Program-made: the position numbers and the translations under genes
Shown here: positions 1 through 8,185 of the stretch, piece after piece
Layout of the letters: every line of letters starts with the position of its first letter
Position numbering within the stretch: the first letter of the stretch is position 1
Notes under the pieces: generated by a model
Seen by the model: the letters and a program-made list of their open reading frames with translations, nothing else
Told to the model about the DNA's origin: nothing
The model's database searches: none
DNA from: a virus
Strand: one strand, 5' to 3'
Virus record (IMG/VR): IMGVR_UViG_3300018432_000304
Location: 1 to 55,092 of that record
Length of the DNA stretch: 55,092 nucleotides

Positions 1-1
1 C

Positions 2-214
2 CGCGACAACATCCGCGGCCTGTGGGAGTGGATCGACGGGAAGGCCTACTACGAGCCGGACATGTCCATCTCCGGGCTCACCGTCTTCACGCCCGGCGGC
101 CGGGTCAAGGCCAGCTTCGGGGACTGGATCATCCGAGGGCGCGAGGGCAGGTTCTACGCCTGCAAGCCCGAGGTGTTCGCCGCGCTGTACGGCAACCCGA
201 ATGGTGCGGCGTGA
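2..214 (+). CDS. Phage hypothetical protein, 5'-truncated
   Basis: The window opens inside this gene; the reading frame from base 2 runs to a TGA at 212-214. The C-terminal part carries FGDWIIRGREGRFYACKPEVF, a signature recurring in a small phage protein family found near replication and nuclease genes; no biochemical role is established to my knowledge. The stop overlaps the next ATG (TGATG), so it belongs to the left-end operon. The N-terminus lies outside the window. Confidence 0.7.
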   Translation, partial: RDNIRGLWEWIDGKAYYEPDMSISGLTVFTPGGRVKASFGDWIIRGREGRFYACKPEVFAALYGNPNGAA

Positions 215-390
215 TGGATTTCCTCTGCGACCGCTGCACCCGCCCCACCCACATCTGCCCCTGCACCGACACCGAGGCCGCCCGCCGCGAAGTGCAACGC
301 CGCCACCGCGACTCCGTCCGGTTGGCACGGGCACACGGTTGGGCTGGACACGCCCTCCCCGACCCGGCTGGCAGGAGGTGGGCAGCTTGA
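214..390 (+). CDS. Small Cys-rich hypothetical protein
   Basis: This 58-residue protein starts at the ATG overlapping the upstream stop. Cysteines and histidines cluster at the N-terminus (CDRCTRPTHICPC), suggesting a small zinc-binding knuckle, followed by a basic helix rich in Arg. The stop at 388-390 overlaps the next gene. Function unknown; reality rests on the compact overlaps and the Cys pattern. Confidence 0.55.
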   Translation: MDFLCDRCTRPTHICPCTDTEAARREVQRRHRDSVRLARAHGWAGHALPDPAGRRWAA

Positions 391-803
391 GCGCCGCCCG
401 CAGGTTCGCCGTCGTACTGCCGACCCTGCTCGTCGCGCACAACGTCGCCGACCACATCGTGCAGACCGACCACCAAGCCGCAACGAAGACCACCAGCTGG
501 GCCGCCATGGCCGGACACGTCGGCAGCTACCAGGCCACCCAGGCCGCCGCATTGGCTGCTGTCGCCGCGCTCACCGGTGAGCGGCTGTCCTGGCAGCGCG
601 TCCTGCTCGGCAGCGCGTTCTCGGCCGCCACTCATGCGTTCCTTGACCGCCGGTGGCCGGTGCGGAAGACGCTGGAGGCGACGAGGTCACCGAACTTCGC
701 GGACATGACCGCGCCGCTGCACGGCATGTACCTGGCCGACCAGGCGCTGCACCACGGCTGCCTGCTGGTGTCGGCCCTGCTGATCGCAGGGAGAGCCCGG
801 TGA
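387..803 (+). CDS. Integral membrane protein, DUF3307-like
   Basis: The 138-residue product has several hydrophobic segments (about residues 7-24, 46-65, 70-88 and the C-terminus) and the pattern AHNVADHIVQTDHQA near the first helix, resembling small actinobacterial membrane proteins of the DUF3307 kind. I chose TTG at 387 because AGGAGGTG lies six bases upstream (373-380). The only other nearby start, GTG 378, would sit inside that ribosome site. The role in the phage is unknown; the family assignment is from pattern only. Confidence 0.65.
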   Translation: MSAARRFAVVLPTLLVAHNVADHIVQTDHQAATKTTSWAAMAGHVGSYQATQAAALAAVAALTGERLSWQRVLLGSAFSAATHAFLDRRWPVRKTLEATRSPNFADMTAPLHGMYLADQALHHGCLLVSALLIAGRAR

Positions 804-1000
804 CTGACCCGCTTGTGGCCCGACTGGCCGAAGTCCTCGTCGCAGCCCAACGCAGGCACCGCACCCGACGCGGCTGGGGCGCCTACACCACGCTCGCCAT
901 CCCGGACGGCCTGATCGACGAAATCGCCGCCGGCATCGCACCCGTGTTGCGCGACCTGGTGCGGGAAACCGTCAACGAGCAGCAGGAGGCGAAGGCGTGA
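800..1000 (+). CDS. Small hypothetical protein
   Basis: A 66-residue protein starting at GTG 800, which overlaps the TGA of the membrane protein gene. It is mostly helical and charged (RLAEVLVAAQRRHRTRRGWG, then VRETVNEQQEAKA). Its stop overlaps the nuclease gene start at 997, so translation is probably coupled along the operon. No family recognised. Confidence 0.55.
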   Translation: MTDPLVARLAEVLVAAQRRHRTRRGWGAYTTLAIPDGLIDEIAAGIAPVLRDLVRETVNEQQEAKA

Positions 1001-1491
1001 CCGCCGCGAGGACCCCAGCCCAGCGGGGCGCCTGGTCCCGCAACAAGGGCGCCAAAGCCGAACGGAACCTCGTCGCCTACCTCCGCCAGGTCGGATTCGG
1101 CGGGGCGGAGCGGGCCGTGCGCACCGGATACCGCACCACGACGCGCACCTCGGCCGACCCGGGTGACCTGACCGGCACCCCCGGCATCGTCTGGTCGATC
1201 AAGGACGTAGCCGAGGCCGAGGCGCGCAAGCCCTCCGTACTGGCGGGCTGGTTCGTCGAGCTCGACGCGATGGAGGGCACCGACGTCGTCCGGCTGCTGG
1301 TGCACAAGCGCAGCGGCTGCGTCGACCCCGGCCGCTGGTGGTGCTGGATGCGTCTCCGGACGCTGCTCGCCCTCGACGGCCACGAGCGGCTGTCGACCCC
1401 CTACGAGGTGCCGGTGCGCATGGATCTGGGCGACGTCGTGCTGTTCCTGCACGCGGCCGGGTACGGCGACCAGGCCGAGGTGGCGTCGTGA
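997..1491 (+). CDS. Holliday junction resolvase-like nuclease
   Basis: The 164-residue protein has the layout of the archaeal-Hjc/VRR-type PD-(D/E)XK fold: Glu22 in NKGAKAERNLVAYLR, Asp57 in DPGDLTG, and WSIK with Lys69. A Ser occupies the usual second acidic site of the E-x-K pair, a variant I associate with phage members. It would act on branched DNA during replication or before packaging. It overlaps both neighbours' ends in the left operon. Fold assignment is by motif; activity is inference. Confidence 0.65.
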   Translation: MTAARTPAQRGAWSRNKGAKAERNLVAYLRQVGFGGAERAVRTGYRTTTRTSADPGDLTGTPGIVWSIKDVAEAEARKPSVLAGWFVELDAMEGTDVVRLLVHKRSGCVDPGRWWCWMRLRTLLALDGHERLSTPYEVPVRMDLGDVVLFLHAAGYGDQAEVAS

Positions 1492-1814
1492 ACGCCCTCA
1501 GGGGCCGTCAGAGCACCCACCCCCAGCCCCGTAACCCTCGGACGCCACCACAAACGCCCCACGACGCACTCAGACGGCAGCAATGCGCAACCAGAAGCAA
1601 CCTGGTTCGCCACCCTGCGCCAAACCCCACCCAAACCCGCGCCACGACGAGCAACCCTGCGCACCCGAGCCACCACCGAAACCCTCACCGGATGCGCCGG
1701 GATCGCCCTCCTCTGGCCCGGACTGCTCATGCCGTCCTGGTGGCTCGCCGCAGCAGGCATGACCGCCCTCGTCGCCTGGGCCGTCATGTACATCAACGAC
1801 GCCGGGAGAACCCC
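1492..1814 (+). other. Unresolved stretch, possible small membrane protein gene
   Basis: Roughly 320 bases between the nuclease and the next clear gene. The frame ending at TGA 1816-1818 encodes a convincing hydrophobic tail (CAGIALLWPGLLMPSWW, then MTALVAWAVMYIN) but has no ATG, GTG or TTG back to the nuclease stop except ATG 1729, which would give only 29 residues. GTG 1488 opens a different, Pro/Arg-rich frame. Either start is by CTG or frameshift, or the gene is decayed. I do not assign exact ends. Confidence 0.35.
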
Positions 1815-2105
1815 ATGACCGAGCGCTTCCCCTTCGACGACTACCCGCCCGCCGAGAAGCCCCAAGGCGCTGTGAACCCGCTGCACGGATGGAAGCGCTT
1901 CACGAGGTCGCTACCCCGCGTCCACGCCTACCAGCTGCCCGGTTACGGGGTGACCTACCGGTCGCTGCAGCGGTTCATTCACGCCCGCGGACGGTGTGTG
2001 CTCGCCCGCGGTCCGGTCATGGACGACGGCCGACGACTCTGGAAGTGCTCCTGGTGCGGTCACCGGATCGCCGAGCCAGCCCCGTTCCCGGTCGTGATCC
2101 CGTGA
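1815..2105 (+). CDS. Small hypothetical protein with C-terminal CxxC
   Basis: A 96-residue protein starting at an ATG that overlaps the preceding TGA. Near the end it has WKCSWCGHRI, a zinc-knuckle-like half site. The middle part (HAYQLPGYGVTYRSLQRFIHARG) is not from a family I recognise. The stop overlaps GTG 2102 of the next gene. Confidence 0.55.
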   Translation: MTERFPFDDYPPAEKPQGAVNPLHGWKRFTRSLPRVHAYQLPGYGVTYRSLQRFIHARGRCVLARGPVMDDGRRLWKCSWCGHRIAEPAPFPVVIP

Positions 2106-2224
2106 CCCGCCCCCTCCGCGTCACCCTCTACACCGCCGGAGCCCTCGGTGTCCTCGCCACCGCATGGCTCCTCATCGTCGGAGCAGCCGTCACCGCCCAA
2201 CTCATCTGGTGGTGGCTCACATGA
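2102..2224 (+). CDS. Single-span membrane peptide
   Basis: Only 40 residues: short basic N-terminus, then one long hydrophobic helix (LGVLATAWLLIVGAAVTAQLIWWWL). Start GTG overlaps the previous stop and its own TGA overlaps the next ATG (2221). Such mini membrane proteins are common in actinophages; function unknown. Confidence 0.5.
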   Translation: MTRPLRVTLYTAGALGVLATAWLLIVGAAVTAQLIWWWLT

Positions 2225-2688
2225 CCACCCCGAACGGAGACCCAGTGACCGACCACCTGGAGCAGGCCGCCGCCAAGAACATCGAGCTTGCCCACCGGCT
2301 GACATCGAGGAACGCGAACGAGGCCGTGACGGCGGAGGAGGCCGCGCAGCACATGACCTACCTCGCCGGTCTCATCCGCGGCGGAGCGGTGCGGGCGCTG
2401 CCGGGGCGCTGCGGAGCAGAGGGGATGGCCCTGCTCGTCGGAGAGGCCCCGTACTGCGCGCTCCGTGCCGGCCACGCGGGCTGGCACGAGGACGAGGACG
2501 GGTGCAGCTGGGGCGAGGTGGACGAACTGCGCGACCAAGCGAAGCTGAGCCAGGAGAAGGAACGCCTGATCATCGAGCAGCGCGACGCGCTCCTACGGGC
2601 AGCACGGGCGTTCCTCGACAACCCCAGCAGCGGTCTCGCGGTGCACGGCCTGCGCGAGGTCGTCGAGCGGGTCGAGGCCGAGAAGTGA
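2221..2688 (+). CDS. Hypothetical protein with His/Cys cluster and coiled coil
   Basis: This 155-residue protein has a Cys/His-rich middle (CGAEGMALLVGEAPYC, GHAGWHEDEDGC) that could bind a metal, then a charged coiled-coil segment (ELRDQAKLSQEKERLIIEQRD). It is the last gene before a strong hairpin at 2692-2727. No family recognised. Confidence 0.6.
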   Translation: MTTPNGDPVTDHLEQAAAKNIELAHRLTSRNANEAVTAEEAAQHMTYLAGLIRGGAVRALPGRCGAEGMALLVGEAPYCALRAGHAGWHEDEDGCSWGEVDELRDQAKLSQEKERLIIEQRDALLRAARAFLDNPSSGLAVHGLREVVERVEAEK

Positions 2689-2691
2689 GAA

Positions 2692-2727
2692 GGGCCCTCG
2701 CCGCGCTTGGCTTCGCGACGAGGGCCC
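2692..2727 (+). terminator. Hairpin terminator after the first operon
   Basis: GGGCCCTCG (2692-2700) pairs perfectly with CGAGGGCCC (2719-2727), and the inner CGCG/CGCG can extend the stem. It starts four bases after the 2221-2688 stop. There is no T-run, as is common in high-GC actinobacteria. Confidence 0.55.
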
Positions 2728-2802
2728 AGCTACGCGCAAATGACAGTGACGGGTCATCAGGGAGCGACGCAGCGAAGCGGATCGTACCCCCGGAGGCTGA
2801 TC

Positions 2803-3636
2803 TTGTCCGACATTGACACGCCACATCGGCCGGAATCGGCCTCAACCGACGGTTGCGCCGTCTGCTCCGCCCCAACCGGCGACGGCGCCCGCATCTGCCG
2901 CACGCACTCCGATGGCCTCCTCAGCGACCTCCAAGCCGTCCCCGACCTCGTCGCCGAACTGGAGGTCACCCGCACCCGCCAGTCCCGCATCACCGCCGGC
3001 AAACACGGCGGACGCAGCGCCGAGAGGCCGTTGCCGTGGAACGAGCACACCGCGCAGGTCGCCACCGACCTCAACACCACCGTCAACGCGTGGGCGTTGG
3101 ACACCAGCCGACTCGGGGAGGACGAGCGGGACCTCCTCGCCGAACACCACTACAGCGACACCGCAGCCGCCGCCTCCTGGCTCGCCCGCAACATCCGCAC
3201 CCTCCGACAGCACTCCGAGGCCGGGCAGGCGTGGGATGAGCTCACCAACGCCATCCGGGAGGCGCGGAGGGCCGTCGACCGGCCGTTAGAGCGCGTGTTC
3301 GCCGGACCATGCGGAGCCCCCGACGACGCCGGGTTCGCCTGCAAGGAAGACCTGTACGCCGCCCCCGGGAAGACCACCGTCACCTGCAAGAGCTGCGGCA
3401 ACCACCACGACATGGCCCAACGTCGCGAATGGATGCTGTCCATCATCGAAGACCAGGTCGCCTACAGCGGCCTCCTCGCCGGGCTCGTCTCAAACCTCGG
3501 CGTCCAGATCGGATCGTCGACCATCCGCCGGTATGCCTCCGCCGGGCGCATCAAGGTCATCTCCGTCGACGCCAAGCGCAGGCCGCTGTACCGCATCGGG
3601 GACGTGCTGGACGTGTTCCTCAAGCGAGCCGCATGA
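2803..3636 (+). CDS. Zinc-ribbon and HTH DNA-binding protein
   Basis: The 277-residue protein has N-terminal Cys pairs (CAVCSAPTGDGARIC), a central helical region, a second Cys set (CKSCGNHH) and a C-terminal MerR/excisionase-like helix-turn-helix (IGSSTIRRYASAGRIKVI followed by RRPLYRIGDVLDVF). TTG 2803 is preferred because GGAGG is at 2792-2796 with six bases spacing. The longer ATG 2707 frame would run through the terminator hairpin. Probably a regulator or replication-associated protein; target unknown. Confidence 0.65.
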   Translation: MSDIDTPHRPESASTDGCAVCSAPTGDGARICRTHSDGLLSDLQAVPDLVAELEVTRTRQSRITAGKHGGRSAERPLPWNEHTAQVATDLNTTVNAWALDTSRLGEDERDLLAEHHYSDTAAAASWLARNIRTLRQHSEAGQAWDELTNAIREARRAVDRPLERVFAGPCGAPDDAGFACKEDLYAAPGKTTVTCKSCGNHHDMAQRREWMLSIIEDQVAYSGLLAGLVSNLGVQIGSSTIRRYASAGRIKVISVDAKRRPLYRIGDVLDVFLKRAA

Positions 3637-3902
3637 TGTCCTGTGTGACCGAACCGAGCAGCGACCAGCCCTTGCTGATCGTGGCTGACAACTACCGGCT
3701 CGCCTGCCACTACGCCACCGAGCACGACCTCGGGCGCGAAGGGCGCAACTGGCGCTACGTGAGCCGAATCGAGCAGGTGCGCGGCATGCGTGGCGGCCGG
3801 TACGCGACCATCACGCTCGGATCCCGGGGCCACGCCACCGGCCGTGTGGCGATGTGGGAGCTCAGCCGCGAGCTGCGCAGGCGTGGGTTCGAGCCGGTGT
3901 AG
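3633..3902 (+). CDS. Small phage hypothetical protein
   Basis: 89 residues from ATG 3633, overlapping the previous stop. The sequence (LIVADNYRLACHYATEHDLG...WRYVSRIEQVRGMRGGRYA) resembles small phage proteins with a P-loop-NTPase-like beta-alpha start but with no Walker motif. Its Arg-rich C-terminus ends just before a short non-coding leader. Confidence 0.6.
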   Translation: MMSCVTEPSSDQPLLIVADNYRLACHYATEHDLGREGRNWRYVSRIEQVRGMRGGRYATITLGSRGHATGRVAMWELSRELRRRGFEPV

Positions 3903-3982
3903 CGCCCGGCGCCTACCACTGAACCCCTGACTTGACAAGAGCCGTAGGTGAACAGCAAGATCCCTATGATTACGCAAGAGCT

Positions 3983-4009
3983 GGCCCCGGAGACCACGGT
4001 CCCGGGGCC
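3983..4009 (+). terminator. GC-rich hairpin between small operons
   Basis: GGCCCCGG (3983-3990) and CCGGGGCC (4002-4009) form a stem that continues through GACC/GGTC with one bulged A. It lies 80 bases after the 3633-3902 gene and 23 bases before the next start, so it may be a terminator or an attenuator. Confidence 0.45.
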
Positions 4010-4031
4010 CTCTGCATGTCAGGGGGTCTGC

Positions 4032-4235
4032 GTGCCCGCACTCCACATCGTCGGAGCCGACGGCCACCGATACCCCACCCCCGACATCCCCACCATCGAC
4101 ACACACCTCACAAGCCTCGCCGCCCAACTGCGCCCCAACCAACCGATAGCGCCAGTACGGCGGCGAAACATCCAAGCAACAGTCGATCGGCTCCTCGAGG
4201 CCAGGTCGCTGCTGCAGCAACTGCAAGACGCGTGA
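4032..4235 (+). CDS. Small hypothetical protein
   Basis: 67 residues, PALHIVGADGHRYPTPDIPTI at the N-terminus then a helix with RRRNIQATVDRLLEARSLLQQL. GTG 4032 is favoured by AGGGGG at 4021-4026. The longer ATG 3948 reading would include the hairpin. Last codons overlap GTG 4232. Function unknown. Confidence 0.5.
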   Translation: MPALHIVGADGHRYPTPDIPTIDTHLTSLAAQLRPNQPIAPVRRRNIQATVDRLLEARSLLQQLQDA

Positions 4236-4321
4236 CCCTGCCGAAGTGGTGGGGGCTCGCGCTCACCCTCACCCTGCTCATCGCAGTGTGCGCATGGGTG
4301 ATGGTGCGGTTCTGGCCGTAG
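4232..4321 (+). CDS. Single-span membrane peptide
   Basis: 29 residues with one hydrophobic helix (WWGLALTLTLLIAVCAWVMVRFWP). GTG 4232 overlaps the preceding stop. Similar in type to the 2102-2224 peptide; role unknown. Confidence 0.4.
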   Translation: MTLPKWWGLALTLTLLIAVCAWVMVRFWP

Positions 4322-4337
4322 ATGGCAGGAGGCCGCC

Positions 4338-4526
4338 ATGGCCATCTGGCTCAAACGCTTCCACCTCACGATGATGATCGCGTGGGCCGCGCTGGCCATC
4401 CCCGGGATCCTGTGGTGGAAAGAGTCCATCCTGTTCGTGATCATCCTCAGCCTGTACGCCAACTTCGCCGGCGAGTTCGCCGCCTACCAGGCCAGCCGCG
4501 CCGAAGAGAAACAGGACGAGGACTGA
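4338..4526 (+). CDS. Two-span membrane protein
   Basis: 62 residues with two hydrophobic helices (about 10-27 and 29-48) and a charged tail AEEKQDED. The sequence MAIWLKRFHLTMMIAWAALAIPG resembles small membrane proteins scattered through actinophage genomes. An AGGAGG sequence lies just upstream. No known role. Confidence 0.6.
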   Translation: MAIWLKRFHLTMMIAWAALAIPGILWWKESILFVIILSLYANFAGEFAAYQASRAEEKQDED

Positions 4527-4536
4527 GGAGACCGCC

Positions 4537-4845
4537 GTGGGCAAGCTCGAGAAGGTCCCCGGCGTCCAGAACTGGATCGACAAGCTCCCAGCCGGCCTCA
4601 AGGCCCAATGGCACCGATCGATCATCTACCGCGCCGCGGTGCACATGCACCAGGAGCGTGGGATGCCAGTCGGCATGGCCATCGCCTCAGCGATCAACTG
4701 GTGCAAGCACATCGCCGCCACCGGGGACGTCAAGCAGTGGCCCGGACCCCAGAGCGTCAACCCGAAGTCCCGCGCGGAGTGCGTCGCAGCGCTCGCCACC
4801 TGGGAAGCCATGAAGGCGTCCGCGCGAGCCTCCCGGAAGAGCTGA
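4537..4845 (+). CDS. Phage hypothetical protein
   Basis: 102 residues from GTG 4537 with GAGGAG upstream. It contains the recurring phage pattern IIYRAAVHMHQERGMPVGMAIASAINWCK, seen in small proteins encoded near HNH and terminase genes. No enzyme motif is visible; probably a helical DNA- or capsid-associated accessory. Confidence 0.55.
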   Translation: MGKLEKVPGVQNWIDKLPAGLKAQWHRSIIYRAAVHMHQERGMPVGMAIASAINWCKHIAATGDVKQWPGPQSVNPKSRAECVAALATWEAMKASARASRKS

Positions 4846-4847
4846 GC

Positions 4848-5213
4848 GTGGCCTCTGGCCAATGGCAGGGCAGCACCCGCCGCCAGACGCTCGGCAAGGA
4901 CTACTTCCGCAACCGGGCCATCGTCATGCGCCGCGACCAGCGCCAGTGCCAGATCCGCGACCCTGGCTGCATCGGCACCGCGAACCAGTGCGACCACATC
5001 GGCGACCGACTCGACCACCGCCCGGAGAACATGCGGGCCGCCTGCGAGCCGTGCCACCAACGCCGCTCATCCGGGCAAGGCGGAGCAGCCGCCGGACGGG
5101 CCGCCCGCACACGGGCCGCCTCCCGCAACCGTCCACAAGAGTCACACCCCGGCCTCGTGCCACAACCCGCCGCGCCTGAGCGGCCAGCCGCTCCCGGAGG
5201 GAGAACACGATGA
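4848..5213 (+). CDS. HNH endonuclease
   Basis: 121 residues from GTG 4848. The core CQIRDPGCIG, CDHIGDRLDHRPENM and CEPCHQRR gives the Cys pairs, the DH dyad and the Asn of the HNH fold. An HNH protein near the terminase is typical of HK97-type phages, where some assist the large terminase in cos cleavage. Here it lies about one kilobase upstream of the terminase genes. The tail is disordered and Pro/Arg-rich. The role in packaging is inference. Confidence 0.75.
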   Translation: MASGQWQGSTRRQTLGKDYFRNRAIVMRRDQRQCQIRDPGCIGTANQCDHIGDRLDHRPENMRAACEPCHQRRSSGQGGAAAGRAARTRAASRNRPQESHPGLVPQPAAPERPAAPGGRTR

Positions 5214-5590
5214 AGGTCACGCTCACCCGCCGTTGGGGCCCGTACCGGGCCGGCAAGCAGGTCGACGTCGACGACGTCCAGGGTGCTTGGCTTGTCCAGC
5301 ACAACTACGCCGAGTCCACCCCCGAGGTCCAGGCGCCGGAGCAGCCAGCCGCCGCTGAGGGCGCCCATGGTGCGGACCCGCTCGCCGGTGGTGACGCGAC
5401 CCGCCGTCGCCCCCGCGTACCCCGCAAGGCGTACGACCCGGACGTGAACCGTGCCCTCGCCGGTGAGGGTGTCCCGCCCACCTACCGGGCTGGCCACTCG
5501 GGCCCGGGCAGCAAGCCTGCTGGTGACCCCGCCCTGGACCAGCCCGCCGACAAGAAGCCCGCCAGGCACCGGAGCAAGTCCGAGTCCTGA
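5210..5590 (+). CDS. Hypothetical protein with disordered tail
   Basis: 126 residues from ATG 5210, overlapping the HNH stop, with GGAGGG just before it. The N-terminus (MKVTLTRRWGPYRAGKQVDVDDVQGAWLVQHNYAE) looks like a small beta domain of the kind seen in phage head-associated proteins. The rest is low-complexity Pro/Lys/Ala. Last gene before the long non-coding gap. Confidence 0.55.
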   Translation: MKVTLTRRWGPYRAGKQVDVDDVQGAWLVQHNYAESTPEVQAPEQPAAAEGAHGADPLAGGDATRRRPRVPRKAYDPDVNRALAGEGVPPTYRAGHSGPGSKPAGDPALDQPADKKPARHRSKSES

Positions 5591-6191
5591 CGGGACCCAC
5601 CCGCCTGGCAGGGGTAGGCGGGCCATGGGTGGGTGGGTGCAGTACCACCACCTACCTAGCCCGCCCCTCCCAGGCCCTGCCACCCAGCCCGCACACCCAC
5701 AGCGGGACAGGCACACAGCCACCTCGACCATCACGAGGTCGAGCACCTCGAACACTGCACAGCGCATGCGCACACGCACACAGCTGCACACGTTGACGTA
5801 CGCGACGAGCTGCACGCAGGTACCGAAGTGGTAGCCGACGCAGGCACCAGCTCACCACGTTGCACAAGCAGCAACGCGCAGGTCGACAGCAACCACACGA
5901 CGTGAGTGCAGCACGTCGTGAAGCACACATGAGCAGCACGACGAGCTCGCGCACAACGCAGCAGCACAAGCACGCAGAGCACAACGAACAGCACGCACAT
6001 CACGACGACGTAGCCCCGCGCTCGAGCCCAGCGCACCAGGCCAGCCAGCCCGAGGTCACAGCCAGTGACGGAGGGTGGGGGAGGCCCCCGACACCGTCGG
6101 CCCCCTACCGGTTCGCCATAGCGCCTCCGGCTGTGCGTGCCTCTGATCGGCTTTCCAACTACCGACAGTGACATCCAGGCTGGAGGCCCTC
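5591..6191. other. Non-coding gap before terminase, candidate cos/pac region
   Basis: About 600 bases without a supported gene. The plus strand from about 5680 to 6060 is unusually rich in C and A (runs of CAGCACG/AGCACA-type words). It contains an inverted repeat CACGACGT...ACGTCGTG (5896-5903/5913-5920). Near the end there is a hairpin GGGGG/CCCCC (6077-6081/6085-6089) followed by CCGAC/GTCGG (6088-6092/6096-6100). Phage packaging sites often lie directly before the small terminase gene. A 103-residue open frame here (5860-6171) is low-complexity and not convincing. Confidence 0.4.
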
Positions 6192-6563
6192 GTGTCCACT
6201 CCGAAGGCCCCCGCCAAGCTCGGACCTCAGGGCCGCGCGCTCTGGAACTCGATCATCCCGCAGTACGAACTGCGCCCCGACGAGATGCGGGTGCTCGCTG
6301 ACGCGTGCCGCGAGGCTGACCTGATCGAGCGCCTGCACGACGAGCTGGCCGTCTCCGACCTCATCACCCGCGGGTCGATGGGCCAGGAGGTCGCGTCGCC
6401 ACACGTGAGCGAGATCCGGCAGCACCGCACCGTTCTGGCGAACCTGCTCAAGACCCTCAAGATCCCCGACACCCCCGCTGGTTCGGCGCGGAAGCGCGCC
6501 CAGACCTCGGAGGCCGCCCGCTCGGCCGCTCGCGCCCGGTGGGGCAGTGGCGCGGGTGCGTGA
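6192..6563 (+). CDS. terS: Terminase small subunit, P27 type
   Basis: The 123-residue protein begins VSTPKAPAKLGPQGRALWNSI, typical of P27-family small terminases, followed by a helical region (LADACREADLIERLHDEL) and a basic tail. It recognises packaging-site DNA and loads the large subunit. GTG 6192 has GGAGG at 6182-6186; the upstream GTG 6168 lacks a site. Its TGA overlaps the large subunit ATG (TGATG). Confidence 0.85.
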   Translation: MSTPKAPAKLGPQGRALWNSIIPQYELRPDEMRVLADACREADLIERLHDELAVSDLITRGSMGQEVASPHVSEIRQHRTVLANLLKTLKIPDTPAGSARKRAQTSEAARSAARARWGSGAGA

Positions 6564-8176
6564 TGCAGCGCCCTCCGCTCGCTGCTGACGGGCTCCCGGT
6601 CGGGATGCCTGACCAGTACGGCATCACGACGCTCGGCTGGGGTGTGCTGGCGTGGGCGGAGGAGTTCCTGGCCCAGCCGGACGGTGCGAACGCCGGCGAG
6701 GCGTGGCGGTGGACCGGCACGCAGGCGCGGATCGTGGCCTGGTGGTACGCCGTCGACGACCGCGGGAAATGGCTGTACCGCCGAGGTCAGGTGGTGCTGC
6801 CGAAGGGATCCGGGAAGTCGCCCCTGGCGGCAGCGTTGTGCTGCTGCGAGCTGGCCGGCGAGGTGCTGTTCGACGGGTTCGACGCCTCCGGTGAGGCAGT
6901 GGGGCGGCCGCACCCTTCGCCGCACGTGCAGCTGGCCGCGGTGTCCGAGCAGCAGACGGACAACACGATGTCGCTGGTGCTGGCGATGCTCCGCGAGGGC
7001 GCAGCGGCGAGCGAGATCCCCGGCCTGGACCTGGGTGTGACCCGCGTGCGGACCCGGAACGGGATCCTGATGCCTGTCACCGCCTCGGCGAGCTCGCGGG
7101 AGGGGCAGCGGCTCACGGCCGCGATCCTGGACGAGCCGCACCTGTGGACCGCCACCAACGGCGGGATCCGGTTGGCTGCGACGCTGCGACGCAACCTGGG
7201 CAAGATGAACGGCCGCTCGATCGAGACCACGAACGCCTGGGTACCCGGCGAGGACACCGTCGCCGAGCTCACCTCGGTGTACGCGGACAAGGTCGCAGAG
7301 CAGGCCGCGGACGGCCAGGCCCGGGTGCTTGAGGAGGGTGTACTCCGATTCCACCCGAAGGCGCACGTGCCGTCGCTCGCGGACGGTGACGCGTTGCGGG
7401 CGGGGCTGGAGAGCCTCTACCGGGACAGCCCGTGGATCGATATCGACCGCATCATGGCCGAGGTGCTCGACCCGGCCACGCACCCGTCCGACGCACGCCG
7501 CTTCTACCTCAACGCCGTGGTCAGTGCGGATGACGCGCTGGTCACCGCCGAGGAGTGGGAGGTCTGCTACCTCGACGACGTGCTCGAGCCGGGTGAGGAG
7601 ATCACGCTCGGGTTCGACGGGTCGAAGAGCGACGACTCGACGGTGCTGGTTGCGATGCGGGTGCATGACCGGTTCGCCACGGTCGTGGGCGCTTCGGAGA
7701 AGCCGGAGCGTTCGGTCGGCTGGGAGGTCGACCGGGAGTTCTTCGACGGCCTGGTGGCGTCGATGTTCGCGCAGTACCGCGTCGTCGGCTTCTACAGCGA
7801 CGTGGCGCATTTCGAGTCGTACGTGGATCGGTGGTCCGCGGAGTACGGGTCGGGGCTGCTCTCCGCGGCGACCCCGAAGTCGGCGGTCGGGTGGGACATG
7901 CGCGGGCGTCTGGCGCAGCTCACTGCGGCTACGGAGCGTTTGGTGGCCGGGATCCAGGACGGCAGCCTCCGCCACGACGGTGGTGGGTTGCTGCGCCGGC
8001 ATGTGCTCAACGCGCGGCGGCGCCCGAATCGGTGGGGCATCAGCTTCGGTAAGGAACGGCGCGACAGCCCCCGCAAGGTGGACGCGTTCGCGGCCCTGCA
8101 GCTCGCGGACATGGCCCGCGCCGACGTCATCGCAGTGACCAGCAAGCAGCGACAGCGATCCGGCCGGGTCTGGTAG
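6563..8176 (+). CDS. terL: Terminase large subunit
   Basis: 537 residues. The ATPase half has Walker A LPKGSGKS (79-86) and Walker B AAILDEPHLW (Asp190, Glu191). The nuclease half starts with the acidic strand LGFDGSKSDDST (Asp352) and contains FYSDVAHFESYV downstream. It pumps DNA into the procapsid and cuts the concatemer. ATG 6563 is used because it overlaps the small-subunit stop. Length is normal for the family and no key residue is missing. Confidence 0.95.
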   Translation: MQRPPLAADGLPVGMPDQYGITTLGWGVLAWAEEFLAQPDGANAGEAWRWTGTQARIVAWWYAVDDRGKWLYRRGQVVLPKGSGKSPLAAALCCCELAGEVLFDGFDASGEAVGRPHPSPHVQLAAVSEQQTDNTMSLVLAMLREGAAASEIPGLDLGVTRVRTRNGILMPVTASASSREGQRLTAAILDEPHLWTATNGGIRLAATLRRNLGKMNGRSIETTNAWVPGEDTVAELTSVYADKVAEQAADGQARVLEEGVLRFHPKAHVPSLADGDALRAGLESLYRDSPWIDIDRIMAEVLDPATHPSDARRFYLNAVVSADDALVTAEEWEVCYLDDVLEPGEEITLGFDGSKSDDSTVLVAMRVHDRFATVVGASEKPERSVGWEVDREFFDGLVASMFAQYRVVGFYSDVAHFESYVDRWSAEYGSGLLSAATPKSAVGWDMRGRLAQLTAATERLVAGIQDGSLRHDGGGLLRRHVLNARRRPNRWGISFGKERRDSPRKVDAFAALQLADMARADVIAVTSKQRQRSGRVW

Positions 8177-8185
8177 GAGGAACAC

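Noticed and set aside
3884-3899. GGTTCGAG as a second copy of the tRNA-Asn att core
   Set aside because: Only about eight bases match and they encode the conserved end of a small phage gene (RRRGFEPV).
3932-3970. TTGACA followed by TATGAT as a promoter
   Set aside because: The two boxes are 27 bases apart, too far for a normal sigma70 promoter. Each could be part of another promoter but there is no good partner.
5860-6171. 103-residue plus-strand open frame in the pre-terminase gap
   Set aside because: Low-complexity Gln/His/Ser composition caused by the C/A-rich DNA, and no ribosome site.
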